From Villigracilis sp900696595 (GTDB taxonomy: Bacteria; Chloroflexota; Anaerolineae; Anaerolineales; Villigracilaceae), in NCBI GenBank assembly GCA_030263615.1, contig SZPH01000007.1, positions 1-64,000 on the forward strand: 64,000 bases of DNA, written 5' to 3'. Within the stretch, counting starts at the first letter, position 1. The number at the start of each line of letters is the position of its first letter. A program made the translations under genes and the position numbers. Positions 1 through 7,591 of the stretch are shown here, one piece after another. The notes below the pieces were generated by a model. It was not told where the DNA came from. It saw only the letters and a list, made by a program, of their open reading frames with translations, and made no database searches.

Positions 1-10
1 CGAAGGATAC

Positions 11-94
11 TGTCAACGATCTCATGGCGGTTAGCTTTTCCATCTGTCAGCACTCATCTGGCGGTTACTTGTCAGCACTCATGTGACGGGTAGC
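11..94. repeat. Three imperfect 25-nt direct repeats
   Basis: Three related units begin TGTCAACGATCTCATG, TGTCAGCACTCATCTG and TGTCAGCACTCATGTG at 11, 45 and 70; the last two are directly adjacent. They lie downstream of the etfB stop codon. Function is unknown. Confidence 0.5.
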
Positions 95-95
95 A

Positions 96-152
96 TCTAT
101 TCTCTACTCTCTAATATCTATTCTCTACTCTCTAATATCTATTCTCTACTCT
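96..152. repeat. 21-nt tandem repeat made of heptamers
   Basis: Two full copies and one partial copy of a 21-nt pyrimidine-rich unit (three heptamers of the TCTATTC/TCTACTC type) end inside the etfB stop codon. The same heptamer family recurs at 8533-8622 next to the dsrE-like gene. Confidence 0.7.
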
Positions 153-906
153 ACGCCAATCCCTTGCTCTTCAACAACTCCACGATCTTCGCCGCGACTT
201 CCTTCGACGAACCCGAGAACATCTCGGCATGACCTGTCGCCACGGGCGGAGCCATCTTCTTGAACGCGAGTCCCGCGCTGGCTTCACCCGACGGCGCGAC
301 CTTGTCAATCGTTGCGGTCTGCGCGATTTGTCTCACCTTGCTCACAGGCGCATAGCGCGGCGGCTTGACCGAAGCCTGCACCCCAACGACCATCGGCAGC
401 GTCACTTCGTATTTTGCGCCGACTCCGCCCGCGAATTCCTTGTTGACCGTCGCCGTCCCGCCGCTCACTTCCACCGAGCTGACTCCGCCGATGTACGGCA
501 TATCCAAATACGCGGCGATCATCGCCCCGACTTGACCATCCAAATCGTTCGACGCCTGCACGCCCGCGAAAACAATATCCGCTGCCATGCCCTTGATCGC
601 CTCCGCCAGCCATTTGGCTTGCTGATGTGAATCCGCGGCGGGATCATCGCCCGTGACTTTGACCGCCTTATCCGCGCCCTTAGCCAGCGCGAGATGAAGG
701 ACGTTATCCAGTTCTCCGATCATGTCCACCCCGACGACCGTCACCGTCCCACCGACGGCTTCCTTCACCAACACCGCCTGCTCGATGGACTGCTCGTCGA
801 ATTCGTTCAGCACGAAATCCACCGAGTCGAAATCCACGTTATTGCCTTTGACGGGCAGGTCATCGGCGATGCTGGGGATATGTTTGATTGCTACAACAAT
901 GTTCAT
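151..906 (-). CDS. etfB: Electron transfer flavoprotein beta subunit
   Basis: The 251-residue protein has the length and start (MNIVVAIKHIP) of the EtfB family, which binds AMP or FAD and passes electrons in an EtfA/EtfB heterodimer in the cytoplasm. The family signature region around 'VKPPRYAPVSK' is present. The ATG at 906 follows a good ribosome site (GAAGGAG). It lies last in the minus-strand sHdr gene order, so the dimer probably takes electrons from, or gives them to, the sHdr complex. EtfA is not in the window and should lie to the left of base 1. A 318-bp gap with an RNA gene separates it from the rest, so it may have its own promoter. Confidence 0.93.
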   Translation of the reverse strand: MNIVVAIKHIPSIADDLPVKGNNVDFDSVDFVLNEFDEQSIEQAVLVKEAVGGTVTVVGVDMIGELDNVLHLALAKGADKAVKVTGDDPAADSHQQAKWLAEAIKGMAADIVFAGVQASNDLDGQVGAMIAAYLDMPYIGGVSSVEVSGGTATVNKEFAGGVGAKYEVTLPMVVGVQASVKPPRYAPVSKVRQIAQTATIDKVAPSGEASAGLAFKKMAPPVATGHAEMFSGSSKEVAAKIVELLKSKGLA

Positions 907-931
907 TTACAAATCTCCTTCAATTTATTCC

Positions 932-1034
932 CGTCATTGCGAGCCGCGCTCTTGCTCTTTGCGGCGAAGCAATCTCCAATAATATAGGGGATTGCTTCGG
1001 GCGCCTTCGGCAGAGCGCCGCCCTCGCAATGACG
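932..1034. repeat. Interspersed palindromic repeat (CGTCATTGCGAG family)
   Basis: The element starts CGTCATTGCGAG and ends CTCGCAATGACG. Inside it GAAGCAATCTCC faces GGGGATTGCTTCGGG, so it can form a long cruciform or RNA hairpin. A decayed second copy sits inside a coding sequence at 19811-19910. Confidence 0.8.
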
Positions 1035-1046
1035 GTTAATGTTTTG

Positions 1047-1075
1047 TTGACGCACATTCTCAAAAGTGCTAGAAT
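1047..1075 (+). promoter_or_regulatory. Sigma70-type promoter of the candidate ncRNA
   Basis: TTGACG at 1047-1052 and TAGAAT at 1070-1075 are separated by exactly 17 bases, close to the sigma70 consensus. The predicted start is near 1081-1083, at the 5' end of a base-paired RNA candidate, and no protein gene follows on this strand. Confidence 0.75.
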
Positions 1076-1080
1076 AACTG

Positions 1081-1222
1081 TGAGCGGTATCGTAACGCCT
1101 GGTGACTTCGGTCACTCGTAGAGTGTCCTAGCCGTTTCTGAAATGAAACGGGACCCATCCAGACTGAAATCAGAGCCCAGGGTGAGCCGCTCCCGCGAAA
1201 TCCCTTGTAAGAGGGATTTTCG
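1081..1222 (+). ncRNA. Unassigned structured non-coding RNA
   Basis: A transcript from the promoter at 1047-1075 would run about 140 nt to a hairpin terminator and has no credible reading frame. Its ends close with GAGCGG (1082-1087) against CCGCTC (1187-1192), then CCTGG (1098-1102) against CCAGG (1177-1181). Inside are a UUCG-capped hairpin (1102-1115), an overlapping alternative hairpin CACTC/GAGTG (1113-1125), a longer stem 1125-1154 (CCGTTTC/GAAACGG) and a small stem 1164-1173. The motif CTGAAAT occurs in both of the last two hairpins. I do not recognise tRNA, SRP, RNase P, tmRNA, 6S or a common riboswitch in it. The multibranched shape argues against 6S. Confidence 0.6.
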
Positions 1223-1224
1223 TT
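1198..1224 (+). terminator. Intrinsic terminator of the ncRNA
   Basis: AAATCCCT (1198-1205) pairs with AGGGATTT (1212-1219), extended by a U-G pair over a GUAA tetraloop, and is followed by TTTTCGTTTT. The T tract runs into the stop codon of the convergent DUF3800 gene. Confidence 0.75.
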
Positions 1225-1854
1225 TTAATCATCCAACAAATCCTTTCCATTTGCAACATCTTCAATGACAACCTTTGAGGCGATGATGTCGTAAAAACGC
1301 GGGTCGTCGCGCTCGTACTTCTGGAAGAACGCCCAGGCAACCGCGTCTGCCGCCTGCAACTCTTTCCGCGACGATGAATTTTCCTGCGAAATCAACACCA
1401 CTTGTGGAAGGTCTGCTATTTCTTCACGAATTGCCTTTTCCAACAGGTGACGCTGGCGTTCGTTGGTGTAGCGTTTATCGAGACAAATCTCCACACGCGG
1501 CGACTGCTCCACAAGATGACGAACTGCTCGAGCCGTTACGCGCCGATAGATTTCTTCCACATGCTTCGGCTCACGGCGGATCGTGTGCTGATCCAAAACC
1601 ACTGCCATAACCGTGAGGTCTTCCTTTGCCAGCGCTTGAAGCAGTCGCAGGATGGCGGCTTCTTCAAAGTCTGCGGCTTTGATCTCGCCCGAAGCGATTT
1701 TTGCTCCATATTTCTTGATTGCCCTGCGGATGGTCAATCCTAAAACGCGGGACTGGCTCACGCTCAAAACGACAACAATCAAAAAGCGCGTGCCCGTCTT
1801 CGCTCCGACAGTTCCAGATTCATCAATGAAGGCATAAACGCTTTCGATTTCCAT
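1225..1854 (-). CDS. DUF3800 domain protein
   Basis: The 209-residue protein begins with the DUF3800 hallmark 'FIDESGT' (residues 9-15), followed by 'CLDKR' near residue 144 and 'AADAVAW' near residue 168. The pattern of acidic residues fits the RNase H-like fold proposed for this family, whose members often travel with mobile or defence genes; their activity is poorly known. It stands between the hdrB3-type gene (29-bp gap) and etfB, which has no obvious metabolic logic, so I read it as an insertion into the sulfur operon. The flanking sequence shows no transposase or target duplication. Confidence 0.75.
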   Translation of the reverse strand: MEIESVYAFIDESGTVGAKTGTRFLIVVVLSVSQSRVLGLTIRRAIKKYGAKIASGEIKAADFEEAAILRLLQALAKEDLTVMAVVLDQHTIRREPKHVEEIYRRVTARAVRHLVEQSPRVEICLDKRYTNERQRHLLEKAIREEIADLPQVVLISQENSSSRKELQAADAVAWAFFQKYERDDPRFYDIIASKVVIEDVANGKDLLDD

Positions 1855-1883
1855 GTCACTGATTACTGTTTACTGAACCCTGA

Positions 1884-3167
1884 TTACTGCTCCCCACGCA
1901 TTGACCTATCCAACAATTCCAAAATATCCAGCACATCCACATGCTCATTGCCCGTGGACTTGACCGCGTCGGTGAAGCGCGAGACTTCGAAGGGACAAGC
2001 CACTGCCAGCACGTTCGCGCCCGTAGACGCGGCTTCCATCGCGCGTTTTTCGGAGAGGCGCATGGTGGTGTGCTTGGCGGTGAACGAGTCCATCCACATG
2101 CCGCCGCCGCCACCGCCGCAGCAATACCCGTTCTCGCGGTTGCGTCCCATCTCAACCAGTTCCACGCCAGGGATGGCTTCGAGCAGTTTGCGCGGCGCTT
2201 CATATTCGCCGTTGTGACGCCCGAGATAGCAGGGGTCGTGATAGGTGATCTTCTTTTCTACGGGGTGTTTGAGCATCGGCTTGAGTTGGTCAAGGTAACG
2301 CGCCAAAAATGTTGTGTAATGAACGACGGGGCGTTCAAAGCCATACTTCGGGTACACGTTCTTGAAGGCATTCAACTCATGCGGACCTGTGACAACCAAT
2401 TCATCCCATTCGTATTTGTTGAACGTTTCGATGTTGTATTCAGCCATCATCTCGAACAGACCCTTCTCGCCAGCAAGGCGCTGCGAGTCGGCGTCGTCTT
2501 TTTCTTCCTTGCCGAGAATGGCAAAGTCAATGCCGAGCGCGTTGAAGATTCGCGCCGCCGCTGCCGCCGCGTCAATGCCGCGCGGATGATAGGACGGATA
2601 CGAACCGACATACCAAAGCACGCTTACTTTGCGACCCAAGTCTTTGATGATCGGCACAGGCACGCCCGCGGACTGGATCCACGCGTCGCGTTTGCGCTGG
2701 GGCTGACCGAGCGGGTTGCCGCTCTTGGCGGTGTTTTCAAAGGCTTGTTGCAATTCGGGGGGGACAAACTTTCCGTCCAGAATTGCCTGCTCGCGCGCGG
2801 CGGGCATGATCTTGACCATGTTCACTTCTTTGGGACACACCCGCAGACAGTTGGCGCAGGTGGTGCAAAGCCACAGTTCGGGCGCTTCGGTCAAATCCAT
2901 GCCTGTTTGGGCATAGCGATACAACTTGCGCGGACCGTAATTTCCGACCACATCCACAGGGCAGACGGCGACGCACTTGGCGCACTGATAACAATTCGCA
3001 AATGATTCCGCGTTGGGGATGTCCGCGATTTTCTCGATCAGTTCGGGTGTGTATTCGAAGATCACCCGCTGTTCGAACATGCGGTTCCAGTGACCTGAAA
3101 CATCCACGCCGTCCACGATGACGTTTTCTTTTTCGATTGCTTTTGCTTTTTCAAACTTAGGCGCCAT
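1884..3167 (-). CDS. Fused ferredoxin/CCG-domain heterodisulfide reductase-like subunit (sHdrB3 type)
   Basis: The 427-residue protein has two 4Fe-4S motifs (Cys59/62/65/69 and Cys101/104/107/111) followed by two CCG-type domains, as in HdrD or fused HdrC-HdrB proteins. The second CCG domain keeps 'DPCYLGRHNG' (Cys313), the CCG triplet (Cys349/350) and 'ACPF' (Cys391). The first keeps the fold signature but has lost its cysteines: 'YVGS' near 187, 'EEKDDAD' near 221 and 'GPHE' near 261 replace the usual Cys positions. The start ATG at 3167 has a strong GGAG site; longer readings begin inside intergenic repeat. Its position after hdrA and the hypothetical gene, with etfB nearby, fits the HdrB3/Etf variant of sHdr clusters. 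Confidence 0.85.
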   Translation of the reverse strand: MAPKFEKAKAIEKENVIVDGVDVSGHWNRMFEQRVIFEYTPELIEKIADIPNAESFANCYQCAKCVAVCPVDVVGNYGPRKLYRYAQTGMDLTEAPELWLCTTCANCLRVCPKEVNMVKIMPAAREQAILDGKFVPPELQQAFENTAKSGNPLGQPQRKRDAWIQSAGVPVPIIKDLGRKVSVLWYVGSYPSYHPRGIDAAAAAARIFNALGIDFAILGKEEKDDADSQRLAGEKGLFEMMAEYNIETFNKYEWDELVVTGPHELNAFKNVYPKYGFERPVVHYTTFLARYLDQLKPMLKHPVEKKITYHDPCYLGRHNGEYEAPRKLLEAIPGVELVEMGRNRENGYCCGGGGGGMWMDSFTAKHTTMRLSEKRAMEAASTGANVLAVACPFEVSRFTDAVKSTGNEHVDVLDILELLDRSMRGEQ

Positions 3168-3240
3168 GAAATCTCCTGTCGTCGGTAACTGGTAATTGGG
3201 GCTGCGTGTTATCAACTCACTTTTCTCTTTTGCCTTGATT

Positions 3241-3347
3241 GAGCGGGGCTAAAGCCGCCTGCTCAGTTCGTAGAAGCCCTTCGGGCTGGCGCGCCGAGTC
3301 CGCTTGAGCGGACTTTTATGTACTGAGGCGGGGGATTCATCCCCGCC
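3241..3347. repeat. Cluster of four hairpins in the hdrB3-hypothetical gap
   Basis: Consecutive palindromes are GAGCGGGGCT...GCCTGCTC, AGAAGCCCTTCGGGCT, AGTCCGCTTGAGCGGACTTTTAT (3297-3319, terminator-like on the plus strand) and GGCGGGGGATTCATCCCCGCC. The block looks like a composite dispersed repeat. The remaining 120 bp of the gap hold ATTACCA heptamers near 3434-3480. Confidence 0.6.
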
Positions 3348-3433
3348 GAGCCAATGTCAACCATAACGATAATCTTCGCCATCACCGAACCAACATCAAC
3401 CGAAACCAAAATCTCTACACAACTCTCTACCCA

Positions 3434-3480
3434 TCAGAATTACCAATTACTATTTACCAATTACTATTTACCAATTACGA
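3434..3480. repeat. TTACCAA heptamer repeats
   Basis: Runs of ATTACCAATTACTATTTACCAATTACT abut the stop codon of the hypothetical gene. This is the same 7-nt family as at 4255, 5357, 6748 and 7495. Confidence 0.65.
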
Positions 3481-4251
3481 GTTGCCCGCCTTCCTCAACC
3501 CAAGCAATCTCCGCGCCATATTCGGCAGCGTGGGCAACAAGCCATTGAACTCGCGGCTCAAACGCCAACTCGTTGTGCCATATAAGTACACGCTGTATGC
3601 GCAAGCCAAAAAGGCGCTATTTGCAAATGGGGCGCGCTTCTCGTTGCTCGTCAACTCTTCCACGAACAACCCCGTCCCTTCGCCGAATTTGACGCTCATC
3701 GCCGTCACCGCGCCGACTCGGGCATATCCATCCGCGAGATTGTCCGCGATTAGATTGTGGATACTACCCGCCAGCAACGGCAGAATGCCCGTGCCGACGG
3801 TGGGATCCCACAGCCAGCGAGCCCACAGCCAGTGTTGGGAGGGGGAGGTGTTGTGTAAAAGTCCAGTGGCGAGTTCGAGCGCGAGTCTGGTATCGAGCGC
3901 GTTCAACTTTTCAACGAAGTTCGCCACCCGCGCAGAGGCGGGCGCTTCGCCTTTTAGTAATTGGTTAAAGATGGCGAAGTCGCTTTGCGCAAAGGTATTG
4001 GTAATTGTGCGCGCGTTCGCTTTGGTGTGCGCGACAGCGGAAGCGATGTCAGCGAAGGAAGAGGCTAAAGAAACTGAATCAGTTTCAAGTCCACGAAAGA
4101 GGCGGGCGTGACGTTCCGCCAATTCATCTGCTATCGCGATCACATCCTCAGGCGCGACTTGTCCCAACGCCTCCTGCAAATTGCTTTGCAGTTCGGGGTC
4201 GTCGGGTCCCGTCTTCTGTTTGATGATGTGACTCTGTCGCTGAGGTAACAT
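3475..4251 (-). CDS. Conserved sHdr-associated hypothetical protein (DUF1641-like)
   Basis: The 258-residue protein has no metal-binding cysteine pattern. It is mostly helical, with a loose C-terminal half. It occupies the slot of the conserved 'hyp' gene that sits between hdrA and the next iron-sulfur subunit in published sHdr clusters, and its N-terminal helices (around 'VAPEDVIAIADELAERH') recall DUF1641 proteins that accompany FeS oxidoreductases. That family assignment is tentative. ATG at 4251 follows TGACCGA-type weak signal; an upstream ATG at 4284 would start inside ATTACCA repeats and overlap hdrA, so I prefer 4251. The gene is probably a structural or assembly partner of the complex. 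Confidence 0.65.
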   Translation of the reverse strand: MLPQRQSHIIKQKTGPDDPELQSNLQEALGQVAPEDVIAIADELAERHARLFRGLETDSVSLASSFADIASAVAHTKANARTITNTFAQSDFAIFNQLLKGEAPASARVANFVEKLNALDTRLALELATGLLHNTSPSQHWLWARWLWDPTVGTGILPLLAGSIHNLIADNLADGYARVGAVTAMSVKFGEGTGLFVEELTSNEKRAPFANSAFLACAYSVYLYGTTSWRLSREFNGLLPTLPNMARRLLGLRKAGNS

Positions 4252-4254
4252 GGT

Positions 4255-4293
4255 AAATGGTGATTGGTAATTACTATTTACCAATTACTAATT
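4255..4293. repeat. ATTACCA heptamer repeats at the hdrA 3' end
   Basis: GGTAATTACTATTTACCAATTACTAATTGCGCC spans the 3' end of hdrA, so the repeat supplies the last few codons (VIGK) of that protein. Confidence 0.55.
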
Positions 4294-5338
4294 GCGCCTT
4301 GACCAACGACATCGCGCGGGCAGCAGCCAACCCCGCCATCGAAATCGAGTCGTTCAAATCCGCAGGGCCCGCCGCCGCGCCCGCGACGAAAATGCCAGGG
4401 ACGGAAGTTGCGACGGTATCGAGACCGCCCGCGCCGCCCGCTTCGATGAAGCCATATTTATTTTGTTGCACGCCAAGCGTTTGCGCGATGGCGCGCGTGC
4501 CTGCGCTCGGCTCCATGCCGACCGAAAGCACAACCATATCCATCGTCACTTCCATCGGGCGACTCATTGTGGTGTCTTCGCCGCGAATCAAAAGTTGATC
4601 GCCCTTCTGCAACACTTCGCTGATCACGCCCTTCACATAATTGACTTTGTGTTGTTCCTGCGCCTTCCAATAAATTTCATTTTCCCAATAACCATACATG
4701 CGCATGTCAATATAAAAAATCATCACCCTGCTGTCGGGCAGTTGCTCGCGCAACTCGATGGCCTGTTTGCTGGCAATGCCGCAACAAACCTTTGAGCAAT
4801 ATTCGTTTCCAATCTGGCGATCACGCGAACCCACACATTGAATGAACGCGATTTTCTTCGGCGCCTGTCCATTCGACGGACGCACGACGTTGTGTTCCTT
4901 CAACATCTTTTCGAGATCGGTCAACGTAATCACATCGGGAAAGGAATAATAGTTGTAGTATTGCGTGGCGCGACCTGGATCGAAATGCTGGAAGCCTGTG
5001 GCGATGATGACCGCGCTCACATTGAGGGACTCGGCGTTGCCGCCCGCTTCAATCTGGACTTCAAAGTTGCCAGCGCTCCCAGACATTCCCTTCACTTCGG
5101 CTTGATACTTCACTTGCACATTGGCGTTGCTGGTGACAGCCGACGCGAGTTCGCCCATTGCTTCCGACGCGTCACGCCAGTGATGGGTGAGTTTGGCATA
5201 GTTCTCGCGGTCGGGCGTCCCGCCCAAGCGTTCGCGCTTTTCGATGAGAATGACTTCCCCGCCGAGTTCCGCCGCAGACCGCGCCGCTTCCAACCCCGCA
5301 GGTCCGCCGCCGATGACTAGAATTTTGTTGGATGACAT
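4274..5338 (-). CDS. hdrA: HdrA-like FAD-dependent oxidoreductase (sHdrA)
   Basis: The 354-residue flavoprotein opens with a Rossmann dinucleotide motif, 'VIGGGPAGLEAA' (residues 8-19), has 'IIATGF' near 115 and a C-terminal 'GIFVAGAAAGP'. It carries 'CVGSRD' and 'YCSKVCCG' (residues about 172-192), the cysteine set typical of HdrA. It lacks the extra ferredoxin domains of methanogen HdrA, as expected for the short sHdrA form. The role is electron bifurcation-like or simple electron transfer between the HdrB/HdrC iron-sulfur subunits and an external acceptor during oxidation of carrier-bound sulfane sulfur in the cytoplasm. It lies directly downstream of hdrB1 and upstream of the hypothetical partner. 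Confidence 0.92.
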   Translation of the reverse strand: MSSNKILVIGGGPAGLEAARSAAELGGEVILIEKRERLGGTPDRENYAKLTHHWRDASEAMGELASAVTSNANVQVKYQAEVKGMSGSAGNFEVQIEAGGNAESLNVSAVIIATGFQHFDPGRATQYYNYYSFPDVITLTDLEKMLKEHNVVRPSNGQAPKKIAFIQCVGSRDRQIGNEYCSKVCCGIASKQAIELREQLPDSRVMIFYIDMRMYGYWENEIYWKAQEQHKVNYVKGVISEVLQKGDQLLIRGEDTTMSRPMEVTMDMVVLSVGMEPSAGTRAIAQTLGVQQNKYGFIEAGGAGGLDTVATSVPGIFVAGAAAGPADLNDSISMAGLAAARAMSLVKAQLVIGK

Positions 5339-5356
5339 CTGTGTTCCTCCGAGTCT

Positions 5357-5431
5357 CGTAATTGGTAATTAGTGATTGGTAATTGGTTCAATTCAAGCAA
5401 GAATTAATTACCAGTTACCAATTACCATTTA
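5357..5431. repeat. Inverted arrays of ATTACCA/TGGTAAT heptamers
   Basis: GTAATTGGTAATTAGTGATTGGTAATTGG (5357-5385) faces TTACCAGTTACCAATTACCA (5408-5427). The two oppositely oriented arrays form a palindrome between hdrB1 and hdrA. Confidence 0.75.
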
Positions 5432-5435
5432 TTTT

Positions 5436-6644
5436 TTATCCATACACCGCGGGCTTATCTGCGTCTTCCCAGGTAATGCCAGACTTCTGCCCGGCGCGGA
5501 TGAGCTCAAGGTCGTTCTGGAATTCGTCCCAGTATTTCCGCCAGTTGATCCCGAGTTTATCCAGGAACGGACGCCAATCCGTCGAATGCCAGTGGAACTG
5601 AACCACGCGGAAGGGATGCGCTCCCATCGCCAGCGCGGCCACCTGCGCGTCGGAGAGGACGGGAATGCCTACTTTACGGTCATGCGCCTTCGCGGAGAAT
5701 TGGCTTTTATCGAGCGTGGTCACACAGCCAGTATCGTGCGTTACCGTCAAGTCGGGGTTGACTTCGTTTTTCATCACTTCGATTTTTCGGAGAGTGGAGA
5801 AGGAGCGGGTGAAGTCGCGTTGAACCAGCACATGACGGAAGCCGAAGCCGCAGCAATCGAACCAGGTCGAGTAGTCCGCCACGTCAATGCCGAGCGCTTC
5901 GAGCGTGGCGGTCACGGTCGCCGTGCGCTGACCGCCATAAATATCGGGGTCATAGATCGCGTCTTCGGCGACGATCTTGTAGTAATGACAGGCGGGGTGA
6001 ACCGTGGCGCGGATCATGCCCATGTCCACAGTTTGTTTTTCCGCGAACTTATCGCGCATCACATGCACCCATTCGCTGTAGTGGACGATCTCTTCGGGGA
6101 TGACCAACGGCTTGCCGAGTTTATCCAATATGCGGCGCACTTCGTCGCGCAATTCTTTATGATGAACCAACTGCTCGCGGATTTCCTTGTAATGCCCGTA
6201 GGACGTGCCGCAATGGATGAGCGGGAAGTAACCCGTCTCATACGCGGCGGCGAAGTTGCGGCTCATCACCGCGGCTTGCGCGGCGGCGTTGGAGGTCGCC
6301 GAAGCGTAATAGTTCCAACCCGTGCAGGAGGTCTGGTCGGTGGGGTCAATGTAATCCAGATTGAATTGGCGGTGCAGCCAAAAAATGGACGATGTGTAGC
6401 CAGGGATGTGTCCGCACTGACCGCAGGATTTATGGTGCCAGGTATGCTCCACGGGAATCTTCTTGGTGCGCCCGAACTTTGTCGTCGCTTCCACATAGTT
6501 CTCAGGCACGCGCTGGACGATAATTTCCCCCCTGGCTTCGAGTTCAAACAACGCCTCGCGGATGTCGTGTGTCGGCGCGGTTTCTGCATTGGGCGTTACA
6601 GCGCGGGATTTTCGCTCCAAAATTTCTTCAACGGTTGTTGTCAT
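5436..6644 (-). CDS. hdrB: HdrB-like CCG-domain subunit (sHdrB1)
   Basis: The protein is 402 residues from the ATG at 6644, which has a GGAG site; the longer reading to 6749 crosses an intergenic palindrome. It has many cysteine motifs of the HdrB catalytic subunit: 'KSCGQCG', 'TSCTGW', 'IHCGTSYGH', 'HPACHYY', 'FDCCGFGFRH' and 'HDTGCV'. In HdrB these ligate non-cubane 4Fe-4S clusters where disulfide or sulfane chemistry takes place. It is longer than classic HdrB (about 300 residues) because of an N-terminal arm and a C-terminal tail, which agrees with sHdrB1. It follows hdrC1 by 126 bp and precedes hdrA. Confidence 0.9.
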   Translation of the reverse strand: MTTTVEEILERKSRAVTPNAETAPTHDIREALFELEARGEIIVQRVPENYVEATTKFGRTKKIPVEHTWHHKSCGQCGHIPGYTSSIFWLHRQFNLDYIDPTDQTSCTGWNYYASATSNAAAQAAVMSRNFAAAYETGYFPLIHCGTSYGHYKEIREQLVHHKELRDEVRRILDKLGKPLVIPEEIVHYSEWVHVMRDKFAEKQTVDMGMIRATVHPACHYYKIVAEDAIYDPDIYGGQRTATVTATLEALGIDVADYSTWFDCCGFGFRHVLVQRDFTRSFSTLRKIEVMKNEVNPDLTVTHDTGCVTTLDKSQFSAKAHDRKVGIPVLSDAQVAALAMGAHPFRVVQFHWHSTDWRPFLDKLGINWRKYWDEFQNDLELIRAGQKSGITWEDADKPAVYG

Positions 6645-6747
6645 GGATTCTCCAGTCATTTTCTGCGTAGCGGACGTTCGCCCCTGGCGCCGTCCGCCGT
6701 CGGCGTAAGAGAACGCCGACAACGCAATGGGCAAACCGATAAACCGC

Positions 6748-6778
6748 AATTACCAATTACCAATCTCCAATTACCCCT
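6748..6778. repeat. ATTACCA heptamer repeats
   Basis: AATTACCAATTACCAATCTCCAATTACC spans the last codons and stop of hdrC, again placing heptamers at a gene end in this operon. Confidence 0.6.
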
Positions 6779-7478
6779 CCTCGAGTTCCTCCTGCATCAC
6801 ATCCGCCAATAAATCGTACAAACCTTCGTCAATTTCCTTGATGATGTCCATGTTGCCCGTCTCGAACCAAATTGTGTACAACTCCAACAGCGTCTTGCGG
6901 TTCGTTTTCCACGCCGCATCGGTCACGCCGCGCAGGGTGTCCACGGGGATGGCTTTTCTCCACACAGGCATGTTCTTGGAAAATTCCCCCACCCATGGAC
7001 CCCAATCGGGGAAGAAGTCGGGCTGGAGCATATCGGGCGAGACCTGGTTGCCCTTGAGCATGACCTTGTAGATCACGCGGCTGTAACCTTGCAGAACGTC
7101 TTTGGTTTCTTGCAGTCCATTCTTGACCGCCACTTCGCGCAACAGGGTCACAAGTCCGCCAGGGTTGTTCTGGCGCGGACAACGCACGCACGAGAAGCAC
7201 TGCGCGCAGTTCCAAATATCTTCCGCAATGATGTCGTACACGCGCTCCACGTCCTCGCGCGCCATCGCCTGCGCGATCACGCGCGGAGAGTAATCGTAGA
7301 AACGCGCCGAAGGGCAGGACGAAACGCAAATGCCGCACTCGTAACATCCATACAGGAAGTCTTTATAGCGCGGATCATTTTTTACTTCGAGAAAGAGTTT
7401 TTCCTTCTCGTCGTACGTCGCTTCGGGGTGACGATCTTGTTTCTTGCCAGGGTTCCAATTTTCTTGTGTGGTGGGCAT
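6771..7478 (-). CDS. hdrC: HdrC-like two-cluster ferredoxin subunit (sHdrC1)
   Basis: The 235-residue protein has two 4Fe-4S motifs: 'CYECGICVSSCP' (from about residue 45) and 'CAQCFSCVRCPRQNNP' (from about residue 91). These pass electrons between HdrB and HdrA. The C-terminal helical region ends in an acidic stretch. The ATG at 7478 is fixed by a near-perfect TTAGGAGG ribosome site. It is the first of the hdrC-hdrB-hdrA series, the invariant order in sHdr clusters. Confidence 0.92.
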   Translation of the reverse strand: MPTTQENWNPGKKQDRHPEATYDEKEKLFLEVKNDPRYKDFLYGCYECGICVSSCPSARFYDYSPRVIAQAMAREDVERVYDIIAEDIWNCAQCFSCVRCPRQNNPGGLVTLLREVAVKNGLQETKDVLQGYSRVIYKVMLKGNQVSPDMLQPDFFPDWGPWVGEFSKNMPVWRKAIPVDTLRGVTDAAWKTNRKTLLELYTIWFETGNMDIIKEIDEGLYDLLADVMQEELEEG

Positions 7479-7494
7479 GTGCCTCCTAAAAAGT

Positions 7495-7577
7495 AACTGG
7501 TATTTGGTAATTGGAGATTTTAAAATGCGAATTCAATTACCAATTACCAATTACCAATTACCAATTACTAATTACCA
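7495..7577. repeat. ATTACCA heptamer array
   Basis: GTAACTGGTATTTGGTAATTGG (7492-7513) is followed by at least five consecutive ATTACCA-type heptamers (7537-7577), again in opposite orientations, between hdrC and the thioredoxin-like gene. Confidence 0.75.
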
Positions 7578-7591
7578 ATCTCCTAATCCAT

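Noticed and set aside
932..1034. Inverted repeat considered as the intrinsic terminator of etfB
   Set aside because: It lies upstream of etfB in its reading direction and lacks a T tract; a diverged copy inside a CDS shows it is a dispersed element.
1081..1222. The RNA candidate as 6S RNA or a riboswitch for the DUF3800 gene
   Set aside because: It lacks the rod-like single bubble of 6S, and the DUF3800 gene is on the opposite strand, so no cis-regulated gene follows the terminator.
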